In this document: positions 37,074-46,711 of the stretch, in pieces
Numbering within the stretch: the first letter of the stretch is position 1
Layout of the letters: every line of letters begins with the position of its first letter
Source: Candidatus Heimdallarchaeota archaeon
Lineage (GTDB): Archaea > Asgardarchaeota > Heimdallarchaeia > JABLTI01
Reading direction: 5' to 3'
Assembly (NCBI GenBank): GCA_018238155.1
Contig: JABCTZ010000046.1
Span: forward strand, 124,001 to 188,000
DNA: 64,000 nucleotides
Made by a program: the position numbers and the translations under genes
The notes under the pieces: model-generated
The model's database searches: none
Told to the model about the DNA's origin: nothing
Seen by the model: the letters and a program-made list of their open reading frames with translations, nothing else

Positions 37074-37092
37074 ATGGTAGGGAAGGATTTCT

Positions 37093-38112
37093 TTGGTGAA
37101 TGAGTCAAAAGTAGAAAAAGAACTAATACTTGAAGTAAAAGATCTTCGAACTTATTTCTATGGTAGTGATGACGTTGTGTGGAAAATATTAGATGGAATC
37201 AATTTCAAATTGCACAGAGGTGAGACTTTAGGTATAATGGGTCCATCCGGAGTTGGCAAATCCGTTCTTGCTCATTCTATTTTAAAACTAATAAAATGGC
37301 CCGGAAAAATAGAAGGAGGGGAGATATTCTTCAAAGGCAAGAACCTCTTCAATTTGGAAGAAGAAGATTTTGATGATTTACGTGGCAGAGAGATTTGTTT
37401 AGTAATGCAAAATTCCAGTAACAGTTTGGATCCACTAAGAGATATGACTTATGCAACAAGCCAACCATATAAGGTTCATACTGAAGATGAACATGAGAAT
37501 ATTGAAATTAAGACTCTAGTTATAAGTCAATTAGGTAAAGTTTCTCTACCAGAACCTTCTCAAACATCTGATAAATTTACTCATCAGATGAGTGGAGGAG
37601 AAAACCAGAGAGTAAAAATCGCTACCGCTTTGATTAATAATCCGACACTATTAATTGCTGATGAACCAGTATCAAATTTGGATGCTACCGTTGCTGGAAT
37701 GATCATAGAGTTACTTTATGAAATGAAGGTAAAATTCAAACTAACAATGATTCTCATTACGCATAATCTTGGAGTAATTGCCCAACTTTCAGACAAAGTA
37801 GCGATGATGTATGCAGGTAAGATTATTGAAATAAGTGATGTTGAAACATTCTATCAGAATCCTAAGCATCCTTTTACTCAAGGATTGCTCTATGCTTCAC
37901 CTAGTATGGCTCCTCGAGGAAAATTGAAACCTATTCCAGGAGAAGAACCCGATCCTAGAAAATATCCAACTGGTTGTCATTTTCATCCTCGTTGTAAATA
38001 TGCTATTGTGAAATGTTCAATAGATGAACCAAGCTTAGAGGAATATGACAAAAATCACTTTGTAGCTTGTTGGCGAACAAAAGATATACCAAAATTTGAA
38101 GCTGATTTTTGA
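37093..38112 (+). CDS. Oligopeptide/dipeptide-type ABC transporter ATPase (OppD/DppD)
   Basis: 339 residues, TTG (or GTG 37096) start. Walker A GPSGVGKSV, signature MSGGENQRVKIA, Walker B LLIADEPVSNLD. The last residue of Walker A is Val where Thr/Ser is usual. The C-terminal oligopeptide domain is present (HPFTQGLLYASPS, then CHFHPRCKYAIVKC with three Cys). Normally such ATPases sit with two permeases and a binding protein; none is here, so it is an orphan subunit whose partners are elsewhere. Confidence 0.85.
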   Translation: MVNESKVEKELILEVKDLRTYFYGSDDVVWKILDGINFKLHRGETLGIMGPSGVGKSVLAHSILKLIKWPGKIEGGEIFFKGKNLFNLEEEDFDDLRGREICLVMQNSSNSLDPLRDMTYATSQPYKVHTEDEHENIEIKTLVISQLGKVSLPEPSQTSDKFTHQMSGGENQRVKIATALINNPTLLIADEPVSNLDATVAGMIIELLYEMKVKFKLTMILITHNLGVIAQLSDKVAMMYAGKIIEISDVETFYQNPKHPFTQGLLYASPSMAPRGKLKPIPGEEPDPRKYPTGCHFHPRCKYAIVKCSIDEPSLEEYDKNHFVACWRTKDIPKFEADF

Positions 38113-38163
38113 ATTATTACATCAATTTTATAGTAATATAGATACTTATAGTCGCTGATGTAA

Positions 38164-38880
38164 ATGAAAGTATTCAAAAATGCTATAGAAAATTTTCTTT
38201 CGAAAGAAAAAATAGGTAGATGTGATTTCCACACACATTCTTTTTTCAGTGATGGTGTACTTCTTCCAATGGAGCTATTACGTCGAGCATTTATTTTTGG
38301 ACATGAAGCATATGCTATCACGGATCATGTAAGTGCATCAAATTTAGATATTATACCAAAATTAACCAAAGATTGTGAACTTGCAATAAAACATTGGGGA
38401 ATACTTGCATTACCTGGAGTGGAATTAACTCATGTCCCTGCAAATGCTATTGAAGAAGTGGCAGAACAAGCGAGAGAGATGGGTGCATTTGTAATCGTTG
38501 TTCATGGAGAAACAATCTCTGAACCAGTCGAACCAGGAACAAATTTGAATGCAGCAAAATTATCAAATGTTGATATTCTCGCCCATCCAGGATTACTCTC
38601 TAAAGAAGAAGCGAGACTATGTAAACAGAACAATGTCTTTGTTGAAATTACTACGAATCCTTCACACTCTATTACAAATGGACATATCGCAAAAGTAGGT
38701 CTAAAAGAGAAAGTAAGTTTCATCCAAAATACTGATACACACAAACCAACTAGCATGTTATCCTATTCTCAAGGAGAAGATGTACTTTTAGGAACAGGAT
38801 TTCATTCAGACATTGTTTCTAAGATACTACAAGATAATGTTCGATCTTTAATTACAAAAATAGAAGATAAAATGTTCTGA
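38164..38880 (+). CDS. PHP-domain phosphoesterase
   Basis: 238 residues. Metal-binding motifs of the PHP fold: DFHTHSFFSDG, AITDH, GVELTHV, VVHGET, ILAHPG, VEITTNP and NTDTHKP. Members include histidinol phosphatase and other phosphoesterases, and PolX/DnaE exonuclease domains. A stand-alone single domain of this size is most likely a small-molecule phosphatase. The ATG follows the ABC ATPase gene by 51 bases. Confidence 0.85.
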   Translation: MKVFKNAIENFLSKEKIGRCDFHTHSFFSDGVLLPMELLRRAFIFGHEAYAITDHVSASNLDIIPKLTKDCELAIKHWGILALPGVELTHVPANAIEEVAEQAREMGAFVIVVHGETISEPVEPGTNLNAAKLSNVDILAHPGLLSKEEARLCKQNNVFVEITTNPSHSITNGHIAKVGLKEKVSFIQNTDTHKPTSMLSYSQGEDVLLGTGFHSDIVSKILQDNVRSLITKIEDKMF

Positions 38881-38904
38881 AATTTGGAAGAGAAGAAGAA
38901 TTAG

Positions 38905-39170
38905 GGACGAGGAATTTAATCCCCGTCCGTTTAACGAGTGGGTGCCTTTGAAAAAAGTGTGACGAAGTTTTCCCCCCGCCTTGATATTATATTTCACTCG
39001 TTTCTTGGGAAACTCAAGATTTTTTTTATTGTGGAAGGGTTTTAAAGACATTCCTGCAAAAGGAATGTCCGCGTTTTTAAGATTCCCTTGTTTAATACCG
39101 AGGGATGAGGTATTTACAAGTATAACTATGTTGTGAATATTAAAAGGCGTTCTGGAAAATCGCACCCTAC
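38905..39170. ncRNA. Candidate structured RNA or element remnant (identity unknown)
   Basis: A 386-base gap (38881-39266) whose GC content, about 40 percent by eye, stands above the surroundings. Dyads on the plus strand: GGACGAGG against CCCCGTCC (38905-38928); a long-range pair AACGAGTG (38933-38940) with CACTCGTT (38995-39002); TCTTGG-GAAA-CTCAAGA (about 39003-39019, GNRA loop, followed by a run of eight T); GACATTCC (39047-39054) with GGAATGTC (39062-39069); ATACC with GGTAT (about 39096-39114). On the minus strand AATAAATATA near 39190 could be a promoter. I compared it with RNase P RNA, SRP RNA and rRNA motifs and found no match. The T-run after the GNRA hairpin could also end the PHP transcript. 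Confidence 0.4.
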
Positions 39171-39266
39171 TATCTAGTAAAACCTTCCGTATATTTATTA
39201 GCATTTGAAAAAAAATAGATGAAAAGAAAGAGAGGTTGGATTTCTAGCTAGAAATCCATAAACTAT

Positions 39267-40148
39267 CTAATTTTGAGACGTTTTCTCAATTTGAGATGCT
39301 GTAGGATCTATCTCTTCTTTAGGTGACGTACCCAATAGAGTTAATTTCCAGAGCATTAATAGCAAACTAAACAGAATGAACCCACCAGCGAGAAGTGCCG
39401 AGAAAGTCCAAATATCGCCAGTTTTTTCGAAGAATGCTTTTTCAGTTACTTGTTTAATTAATGTACTCCATATTATTGGATAAATTACAAGTGGAAGTAT
39501 AAGTGAAACTATTGAAGCAGTAATCTTCGTCCTTTGTATGTATCTTAAAGCTAGATAATGTGCTCCAAGAAGGATTATAGCTGCTAAAATAAGGAAGAGT
39601 ATATTTACAGCAAAACTATTGAATGTTTCTGCACTACCATATTGAGGTAAATTGACAGGAGGAACCATTACATCATCAACTTCTATACCTGTTCCTGGTT
39701 TTAGATAAGTATGTCTATGTATGGGAATATCGTGAATTGCCGGATAGACTAGCAGATAGTTAACAATACCACTTACAACTGATACTGCACCAGCTGAACC
39801 CAACATTATTCCAAATCTTGCAAATGATTTCTTCTTTGGGTCTAGACCCATTGATGTACCAAAAATAACTTCAGCAATAAATATCAAAGTAATTTCGGTT
39901 GGTAATAAAAGAGCTATCATGGAAAACATCGCACCTATTCCAGGCTTAGTAGCATTTCCTAATGGTGGATCGATTACTTCATCAGCATTCGTATCAAGAT
40001 TGGCGTCTCCTTGTACATTGTTCAAGGTAGGTGAAATGAAATCAAGACCATTATTTGCTACAACATGAGAACATCCGACATTCCAAACAACTAAAAATGC
40101 TATTGCTACCACAAAAAAGATCGTTTTAGAGATTGTACTTTTTCGCAA
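39267..40148 (-). CDS. Multi-spanning membrane protein of unknown function
   Basis: 293 residues: N-terminal signal-like helix (about 10-28), an Asn/Asp-rich external segment (29-65), then five or six membrane helices separated by an external loop (about 130-175). A Cys follows the signal helix but the lipobox is poor. C-terminus is short and charged. I recognise no family. It stands alone between the structured stretch and the Nudix gene. Confidence 0.65.
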   Translation of the reverse strand: MRKSTISKTIFFVVAIAFLVVWNVGCSHVVANNGLDFISPTLNNVQGDANLDTNADEVIDPPLGNATKPGIGAMFSMIALLLPTEITLIFIAEVIFGTSMGLDPKKKSFARFGIMLGSAGAVSVVSGIVNYLLVYPAIHDIPIHRHTYLKPGTGIEVDDVMVPPVNLPQYGSAETFNSFAVNILFLILAAIILLGAHYLALRYIQRTKITASIVSLILPLVIYPIIWSTLIKQVTEKAFFEKTGDIWTFSALLAGGFILFSLLLMLWKLTLLGTSPKEEIDPTASQIEKTSQN

Positions 40149-40328
40149 CTTACTGTCCTTCCTATCTTTATTGATTATTTACTTTTACTAACTTATTTAG
40201 AGTTTACGATAATAATGCTGATTTATACCTTTTTCAAAGATTATAAGGTTATTTAATTAACTAATAATTAAAGTTATTTCAAATTATGGTTCATAGGTCT
40301 TTTGTAAGAGTGGAAAATTAATTGTTAT

Positions 40329-40445
40329 CTAAAATGATAACTCTGGTCCTCTTATTCTCAACCAATCTCTTCTTTTTTGAAAGTCTGGACAAAAAACAGC
40401 TACTTCTTTCCAAAAGTTCTCTGAATGATTAGGATATTTTAGCAT
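40329..40445 (-). CDS. Small ORF overlapping the Nudix stop, 38 residues
   Basis: ATG at 40443-40445 overlaps the end of the Nudix gene (the TGCTAA end contains the start of ATGCTA). It encodes about 38 residues with a protein-like composition (HSENFWKEVAVFCPDFQKR, RDWLRIRGPE). The stop lies inside a hairpin (40324-40341, GTTATC/GATAAC) that could be a terminator, consistent with a transcript ending here. May be a coupled microprotein or the displaced tail of a longer ancestor. Confidence 0.35.
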   Translation of the reverse strand: MLKYPNHSENFWKEVAVFCPDFQKRRDWLRIRGPELSF

Positions 40446-41005
40446 TGCAAATAATTCAGCAATTGCTTCACTAATTGTGCTGTTGCACCCCAAATTGTTC
40501 TTTCATTGTAATAGAAATACCACGTTTCAACTTCTTCATCATCGTCTATTAAGACTATTTTCTTCTCCCATTTCGAAGATTTACAAAGTTCGCTTAAAGG
40601 TACTTCAATAATTTCATCTACTTCCTCTTCATTTCTGATTATGGTAAACGGATAGTCTAACTTAGCAACAAAAGTAGAAAGAAGAATATTTGAGCTAGTT
40701 GTTTTTGTTTGATTCAATTCACCAATAATTTCAAACTTTGATGGTAAAATGCCTATTTCTTCTTCTGCTTCACGGAGAGCACATTGCAATAAGGAATCAT
40801 CGTCTTCATCTTTTTTTCCTCCAGGAAATGAAATTTGTCCTTTGTGTGTTCTCAATCCTTCTGTTCTTTTAGTAAAAAGCATATACAACCAGTTGTCTTT
40901 TTCAAAGATTGGCATAATAACTGCACCTCTTTTAGATCCATCATCAGCTAATTTTAATGGTTTTCTTTCTGAAAGAGAAGTAATTATATCACTGAAAGTA
41001 ATCAT
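40439..41005 (-). CDS. Nudix hydrolase, CoA-pyrophosphatase-like
   Basis: 188 residues. Nudix box GGKKDEDDDSLLQCALREAEEEIG fits GX5EX7REUXEEXGU with an upstream RTHKGQISFPGG typical of the NUDT7/8 or YeaB CoA-diphosphatase subgroup. It would hydrolyse the pyrophosphate of CoA or related nucleotides. The C-terminus ends in WGATAQLVKQLL, characteristic of this subgroup. A 38-residue ORF overlaps the stop codon. Confidence 0.85.
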   Translation of the reverse strand: MITFSDIITSLSERKPLKLADDGSKRGAVIMPIFEKDNWLYMLFTKRTEGLRTHKGQISFPGGKKDEDDDSLLQCALREAEEEIGILPSKFEIIGELNQTKTTSSNILLSTFVAKLDYPFTIIRNEEEVDEIIEVPLSELCKSSKWEKKIVLIDDDEEVETWYFYYNERTIWGATAQLVKQLLNYLQC

Positions 41006-41214
41006 TTCAATTCATCTTTAATGCAGAATAATAAGTTTCTAAACAGTAGTGATATTTATGTGAACTAATTTTTAAACTTTACAACACAAACAATTATTTT
41101 CCGCTTTAAAAAGAATAATTAAAACTACATACAAGCATTAATTAGAGAAACAACTTCAGACAATTACCAGCAAAGAGACTAGTTTGAAAAAATATCGGAG
41201 ATATCGATTTCATA

Positions 41215-42228
41215 ATGCAAAGTAATTCTACCAATTTCTATGATTTACTGCAAGATGGAATAAAAGCTCTTAATGACGAGAAATATGAACAAGCTCAAAA
41301 GTTTCTCGAAAAAGCGATTGACCTAGATCCCCTTTCAGTAAGTTGTTTGTACAATTTAGCGGTAGTATACTCAAATTTGGAACAATTTGAACGAGCGATT
41401 CAGAGTTACAAAAAGATCGTTGATTTAGAAGAAACGCCTACAAATCTATACAATCTTGCTTGCGAATATTATAATAACGATGCTTTTGAGAAAGCAATTC
41501 ACTACTATCAGCTAACAATAAATTTGGACCCCGAATACGTTCAAGCATTTGATGGGTTAGGAAGTAGTTACGGATGTATTGAAGAATTCGATAAAGCGAT
41601 TGAAAGTTATCGTAAAGCAATTGAAATGGAAGGAAACAATGCAGGATATCATAATAATTTAGGATGGGCATATGAACTTGCAGGAGAATATGAAATTGCC
41701 ATTATGTATTTTAAAAAAGCACTAGAAATTGATATTATGTTTGTAGATGCGTTACATAATCTTGGCTATGCATACTATTTTCTCAGAGAATATGAAAAAG
41801 CAGTTGATACTTTAGAAAAAGCAATAGAACTTGGAACGTTAAATACTGATACCTATATTAGTTTAGCATATGCATTTGAAGAATTAAAAGAAAACGAAAA
41901 AGCATGTGAAAGCTACCAACAAGCAGTAGAAGTAGACCCGAAAAATAATGAGACAAGATTTCTTTATGCAGAAGCATTACATCAAATTGGAAATTTAGAG
42001 AAAGCAATAGAACAATTAGAAATTATAACCAAAGAAGAACCGGAAAATCTTGATGCATGGAGAGAATTGGGTATTTGTTTTGATTCTATTAAGGAATATG
42101 AAAAAGCAAGTAGCTGCTTCAAAAAAGTGATAAATATAACAAATGGCTCTAGTAAAAAAACGCAAATACATATCAGAAAGAGCCAGATAAAAAAGAAAAA
42201 AAATAAGGATGAAAATCTCACAGAGTGA
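41215..42228 (+). CDS. TPR-repeat protein
   Basis: 337 residues made of eight or nine tetratricopeptide repeats (signatures such as YEQAQKFLEKAIDLDP, FERAIQSYKKIVDLE, YEKAVDTLEKAIELG), then a Lys/Arg-rich tail. No signal or membrane helix; a cytosolic protein-interaction scaffold. Ends 20 bases before the end of the convergent surface protein. Function beyond protein binding cannot be told. Confidence 0.9.
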   Translation: MQSNSTNFYDLLQDGIKALNDEKYEQAQKFLEKAIDLDPLSVSCLYNLAVVYSNLEQFERAIQSYKKIVDLEETPTNLYNLACEYYNNDAFEKAIHYYQLTINLDPEYVQAFDGLGSSYGCIEEFDKAIESYRKAIEMEGNNAGYHNNLGWAYELAGEYEIAIMYFKKALEIDIMFVDALHNLGYAYYFLREYEKAVDTLEKAIELGTLNTDTYISLAYAFEELKENEKACESYQQAVEVDPKNNETRFLYAEALHQIGNLEKAIEQLEIITKEEPENLDAWRELGICFDSIKEYEKASSCFKKVINITNGSSKKTQIHIRKSQIKKKKNKDENLTE

Positions 42229-42248
42229 GACATTCAATTATTTATTGT

Positions 42249-45200
42249 TTATTTTCTACGAGTAAATCGTCTATAGATAACCATTGAAGCACCAGCTAGA
42301 CCAAGTAATGAAAGCATTACAGAAATACCTATTCCAGTTGGTCCTGTTGTTGTTGGAGTGCTTGGAAAATCTTCAGGGTTCAATGGATCAGTACCATGTT
42401 CTACTTCGTAGAAATCATTGAAACCGTCATTGTCTGTATCGGGATCATTTGGTTTAGTTCCAAGTGCATATTCTTCTTCATTAGTTAAACCATCTTGATC
42501 TAAATCTAAAGCAGCATCATTATCATCATTTGGATCTAATCCGTAAAGAACTTCCCAATTATCAGGAAGACCATCCGTATCCGTGTCTGCAAGAAATGGA
42601 TCTGTGCCCCAGAAGTACTCTTCATAATTAGACAAGCCATCTCCATCACTATCAATTGCTCCATCTGTACTGTTAAGAGGATCTAATCCTTCATCAATTT
42701 CCCATTTATCAGGAATAAAGTCATCATCTGTATCCTCTTTAGTAGGATCTGTGAAATGAATATAAACTTCATCACCATCGGTCAAACCATCGTTGTCAGT
42801 ATCATCATCGAATGGGTCAGTTCCAGCAATGAATTCTTCTGCTGTTGTTAAACCATCGGTATCGTTATCTCCGCCTGAATCAAAAACTAACGGATTAAAG
42901 TTATAAAATATTTCCCAACCGTCCCAAGGAATATCATCATCTGTATCATTATCTGTAGGATCTAAACCAACGATATAACCTGTGTTATTAGCTCCAGGGT
43001 TGTTTGGAGAATAGTAACCGAGTGTTTCATTGCCATCTATTACATCATCACCGTCTGTATCAGCTTTTGCCGGGTGAGTAATGAAACCATCATTTCCAAT
43101 AATTACTTCTTCCTCATCAGGAATGAAATCATTATCAGAATCCAAATTGATTGGATCAGATCCATAAACATTAACTTCATCTCCATCTATGATAGTGTCA
43201 TCGTCAGAATCGATATCTAATAGATTACAGAATGTATCATTATCAAAATCAGATAATGGACTAATACCTCGTTCTAACCAATAAGCAATTTCTGGACCGT
43301 CTAGTAATCCATCGGCATCTGTATCATCACTATTTGGGTCTGTACCCCAGATATTCGTTTCACTGTAATCAGCTACAGCATCGAGATCCGAATCCTTACC
43401 AATAATTTCGAATGAATCCAGTGAATCAGCCACAAACACCAATGTATTTGATATAGTTAATTCGAGAGCTTCTCCACCATCATCAAAGTAAGCTGTTTTA
43501 GTGATATTACTTGCGGTTGTAATATTAATCAAAATGACTCCAGCATCTTTAGCTGCAACAAAAAGATCATTTCCATCTAATTTTAGTTTTGATAAATCAT
43601 AACCTGTAGTAAGTTCTGTGTCTGCAAGAACTATAGCTAGTAAATTAGAAATATTGTATAATTTCAAACCTGCAGTTCCATCCGCAATTGCTACTAAATC
43701 GCCAGAAGCATCTATTCCATTTGCAGCTACTGTTACTTGAGTTGCATCAATTGTTGGACTTGTTGGATCGGAAATATCAATAACTTGGAATCCCGAAGCA
43801 CCAACTGCAACATAAGCAAATGTTCCGTCGATAGCTATATCGTTTGGTTTTTCTGCAGTATCTAATGTTGTTTCCTCAAAAGCAGTTGAGGGTGTTGAAA
43901 TATCAACAATGCAAAGATCCTTACCTGTTACAGACATGTAAACGTAATTACCATCTATAACTATATTATCTGCTGCACCTACCGCTACAGTAAGTAATAG
44001 TGTTGGATTTTTTAAATCGGTAATATCAATTATCTTCAATCCACCACTCGTTGCACAGTAAACATTATCATCTTTTATATCAACATCAATGTATTGGTTT
44101 ACTTCATCTTCAAACTTCGAGAGCAGGACTGGGTTCAATGGATTAGTTATATTAATAATATCTATTCCAGTTAAACCTGCAGCCAAAACTGCAGTATTTC
44201 CTGACACAACAGTTGCACTAGGTTCTCCTGCGTATGTAATTTCGCTCAACACAATTGGATCAGATTTATCTGTTAAATCTATCACTTTGAAATCGAAATC
44301 ATTACATAAATAAATGACACTTGTTGCGGATACTATTCCATAAGCTTCCCCAGGAGAATATTGTTCCCTCCAAATATAATTTATATCAGAAATATTTGTA
44401 ATGTTCAATTGATACAAATGTCCACCTGCTCCTGTAGTCAGATAGGATCTCTTTGCAACATCCCATTCAAAAAACTCTGCATAACCGGAACTGATAGTCA
44501 TTTGACTTACATAAGTGATATTTGTTGTATCTGAATAATTGTAAACTTTTAGACCATTTGCCCCATCTGCAACATATAGAATATAGGCACTTGAATCAGC
44601 TGTCCTGGAATCTGTTGAACCATCTTTTAGAACATCAATAAGAATTGGACTTGTTGGTCTAGAAGTATCTAATACTAAAACACCATCTGCTCCGCACATA
44701 AGGAAACAAATATTATTCAAAGGCTCTGCTCTAATTGAGAAAACATTGAGTCCAGAGATACCAAATTTATCTGCTTTTATTTTTGTTAAATTGGATGCTC
44801 CACCTTTTATTGAGAAAATTTCTAAACCGTCCGAACCATCAGCCACATATAAGGTGTAAAAACCGATAAATGTTAAGTCTCTTGCTTCACCACCATCGTA
44901 AAATCCACCTACTTTTTCTATATTGTTCAAATTACTATAATCTATTACCTCTACACCTGTGCCAACATTTGCAGTATAACATAAATAATTCTCTGCAACA
45001 CCAGTATTAACAATTGCATTATTTGTTTCACCACCATCCCAGTAGTTTCCTACAACGAGAGGATCAGACTTGTTTGAAACATCTACAATGGACATTCCGC
45101 CACTTAATCCTGAAGTAAATAGAAGATCTGTTGTTACTCTTCCTTTTGTTACACGATAAGCATTCCCAAAATCTACATCGATTTGACCAATTTTTGTGAG

Positions 45201-45395
45201 ACCATCAGAAAGTGAATTTATTGAATATGTCGGTGGTAATTCGTCGTAAGCACTTTCTCTGATTTCATCTATTATTGGGAGATTAGCGTCAAATTTCCCT
45301 TTAGTACTTTGTAATAAGTAGGTAGAGGATAGAAATATTAAAGCAAGAACTCCTAAAGTAAATATCACATTTATTTTTTTCTTCATAATTTTCAC
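42249..45395 (-). CDS. Large surface protein: LVIVD beta-propeller, calcium repeats, sortase-like C-terminal tail
   Basis: 1048 residues. Signal helix at 7-26. Residues about 50-640 hold many LVIVD-type repeats (DVSNKSDPLVVGNY, IDITDLKNPTLLLTV, IDISDPTSPTIDA), which form beta-propellers. Residues about 660-1005 hold many Asp-rich thrombospondin type 3/EF-like loops (DSDNDFIPDEEE, DTDGDDVIDGNE), expected to bind calcium. The tail is Pro/Thr-rich then GPTGIGISVMLSLLG and ends YRRFTRRK: motif, hydrophobic helix and basic end as in exosortase/archaeosortase substrates. Likely client of the 3553-5067 protein. Monocistronic, leftward. Confidence 0.85.
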   Translation of the reverse strand: MKIMKKKINVIFTLGVLALIFLSSTYLLQSTKGKFDANLPIIDEIRESAYDELPPTYSINSLSDGLTKIGQIDVDFGNAYRVTKGRVTTDLLFTSGLSGGMSIVDVSNKSDPLVVGNYWDGGETNNAIVNTGVAENYLCYTANVGTGVEVIDYSNLNNIEKVGGFYDGGEARDLTFIGFYTLYVADGSDGLEIFSIKGGASNLTKIKADKFGISGLNVFSIRAEPLNNICFLMCGADGVLVLDTSRPTSPILIDVLKDGSTDSRTADSSAYILYVADGANGLKVYNYSDTTNITYVSQMTISSGYAEFFEWDVAKRSYLTTGAGGHLYQLNITNISDINYIWREQYSPGEAYGIVSATSVIYLCNDFDFKVIDLTDKSDPIVLSEITYAGEPSATVVSGNTAVLAAGLTGIDIINITNPLNPVLLSKFEDEVNQYIDVDIKDDNVYCATSGGLKIIDITDLKNPTLLLTVAVGAADNIVIDGNYVYMSVTGKDLCIVDISTPSTAFEETTLDTAEKPNDIAIDGTFAYVAVGASGFQVIDISDPTSPTIDATQVTVAANGIDASGDLVAIADGTAGLKLYNISNLLAIVLADTELTTGYDLSKLKLDGNDLFVAAKDAGVILINITTASNITKTAYFDDGGEALELTISNTLVFVADSLDSFEIIGKDSDLDAVADYSETNIWGTDPNSDDTDADGLLDGPEIAYWLERGISPLSDFDNDTFCNLLDIDSDDDTIIDGDEVNVYGSDPINLDSDNDFIPDEEEVIIGNDGFITHPAKADTDGDDVIDGNETLGYYSPNNPGANNTGYIVGLDPTDNDTDDDIPWDGWEIFYNFNPLVFDSGGDNDTDGLTTAEEFIAGTDPFDDDTDNDGLTDGDEVYIHFTDPTKEDTDDDFIPDKWEIDEGLDPLNSTDGAIDSDGDGLSNYEEYFWGTDPFLADTDTDGLPDNWEVLYGLDPNDDNDAALDLDQDGLTNEEEYALGTKPNDPDTDNDGFNDFYEVEHGTDPLNPEDFPSTPTTTGPTGIGISVMLSLLGLAGASMVIYRRFTRRK

Positions 45396-45916
45396 ACCGT
45401 TTTTTGCTCAATTTCGGTTCGAATTATTTGTTATTACTTTTCACTACTATATTTTAATTTGTTAAGAGTTGATAAATTTTTTTATAATCTAATTCAACTC
45501 TTTTTCTTTTTAAGTATTTATTAGATTCAGATAAAAAGAAATTCTTTCAATTACTTAAGACTTTTTTCTAAAATGACCTATTGGGAAAACTACTTTGATA
45601 TGAGTTTCAATATTTGAGAGGAACGGTGGGCAACTGTTATCACACCCTATGGACAAATACTTTCGTCAAACTCTTAACAAAGAGGTTTTATAGTGAGTAA
45701 TTGTATAGCTCTTTCTGACAGCAAAAGTCAAAAACCTACTCAAAATACTCCTGCTCCGTACCTCACATAGATTCAAAAAATCATTCTCACAGCTATTCTC
45801 TGTTGAAGTGTCAGAGATGAATTGCATCAACAAACTGATTGTAGTGACTGACAGTTTTGGATAAAGTATTTCAATATATATTGGAATAAGGAAATTATAA
45901 TAAGGAAAGGCATTAA
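45396..45916. other. Divergent intergenic region between surface protein and nucS
   Basis: 521 bases with no credible gene; a minus frame at 45666-45923 is rejected as spurious. It should hold promoters for both genes. Nothing else clear; several short dyads are present but not distinctive. Confidence 0.4.
45868..45888 (+). promoter_or_regulatory. TATA element and near-palindrome upstream of nucS
   Basis: AATATATATT lies at 45873-45882 inside a near-perfect palindrome (TTTCAATATATATTGGAA). It is about 35-40 bases upstream of the nucS ATG, a suitable distance for a short leader with AAGGAAAGG as ribosome site. The symmetry could reflect only the TATA box. Confidence 0.45.
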
Positions 45917-46711
45917 ATGACAAATGAAACTCTACAACGAAAAATTATTTTTGAACTATATTATAAGGATTTAATTACTCCCAATGATAATCTAAATCAT
46001 TCTGTTAAATTGCTTGATGAAATAAAATCGAAAAAAGGGTTTGATTACAAAATTATCAATGAGCTAACCACAGAGCAAGAGGACGATTTGAAAGATGAAA
46101 TCCGTATTGCTGCCGGAAGATGGAAATATAAAGTAGTAACAAAAGGTGGGGGGGCTTTAGTAATCTCGGGGAAAAAAAAATTAAATTACCAACATGGGCC
46201 GATTTTAGTTATTAGAAAAAACAATAAGATAATCGAAGTTTTTCCACGGGGCGATCCAGGTTCCAAAGAAAGTAGATGGACTACAATTGATTTCTTACTC
46301 ACTTTTCTAAAAGAAAAAATTTCAGTAACTGAAGTATTTCGAGGTCAAATATTTTCAGAAGATGATCTGCGAAATTTGATAAAGAGCACCCCTGGAATTA
46401 TTGAGAAGGGATTAACGTATTTTGATATTGAAGTTGAAATTGATTCTTCACGAATAGACTTGGTTCTAATTGACAAAAAGAATCGTCATTTATTATTAGA
46501 ATGCAAATTAAATGCAACAGACAAGACAATTGGGCAAGTAACAAGATACAGCCTTGACCGTTATTCAGAAAAATTTACTCTTCCTAAAGAGAAAATTCGA
46601 CGGGGAATTGTTACTTTGAGTGTTACGGGGCAAATTGCAGATGCTTGTAAAGAGCAAAACATTGAATTGTATATTGTTCGCCTAAAAAATCTAGGCTTTA
46701 AAAATAAGTGA
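45917..46711 (+). CDS. nucS: NucS/EndoMS mismatch endonuclease
   Basis: 264 residues. The C-terminal nuclease domain carries RIDLVLID (Asp181), LLLECKL (Glu195, Lys197) and GQVTRY (Gln207, Arg210, Tyr211), the catalytic set of NucS. NucS cleaves both strands at mismatches and branched DNA, acting in non-canonical mismatch repair with PCNA in archaea that lack MutS/MutL. The N-terminal beta domain (about 70-125) includes GGGALVISGKKKLNY. Length fits the family. The ATG has no strong Shine-Dalgarno beyond AAGGAAAGG. Confidence 0.85.
   Translation: MTNETLQRKIIFELYYKDLITPNDNLNHSVKLLDEIKSKKGFDYKIINELTTEQEDDLKDEIRIAAGRWKYKVVTKGGGALVISGKKKLNYQHGPILVIRKNNKIIEVFPRGDPGSKESRWTTIDFLLTFLKEKISVTEVFRGQIFSEDDLRNLIKSTPGIIEKGLTYFDIEVEIDSSRIDLVLIDKKNRHLLLECKLNATDKTIGQVTRYSLDRYSEKFTLPKEKIRRGIVTLSVTGQIADACKEQNIELYIVRLKNLGFKNK

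Noticed and set aside
38905..39170. RNase P or SRP RNA
   Set aside because: The conserved blocks (GAGGAAAGTCC, ACAGAAA; GGAAGCAGC helix-8 motif) are absent on both strands.
38848..39204. Minus-strand frame of 118 codons across the structured gap
   Set aside because: Composition is not protein-like, there is no ribosome-binding site, and the frame covers sequence dominated by inverted repeats; more likely RNA or element remnant.
45666..45923. Minus-strand frame of 85 codons upstream of nucS
   Set aside because: Overlaps the nucS start, has no recognisable motif and covers the TATA region expected to be a promoter.
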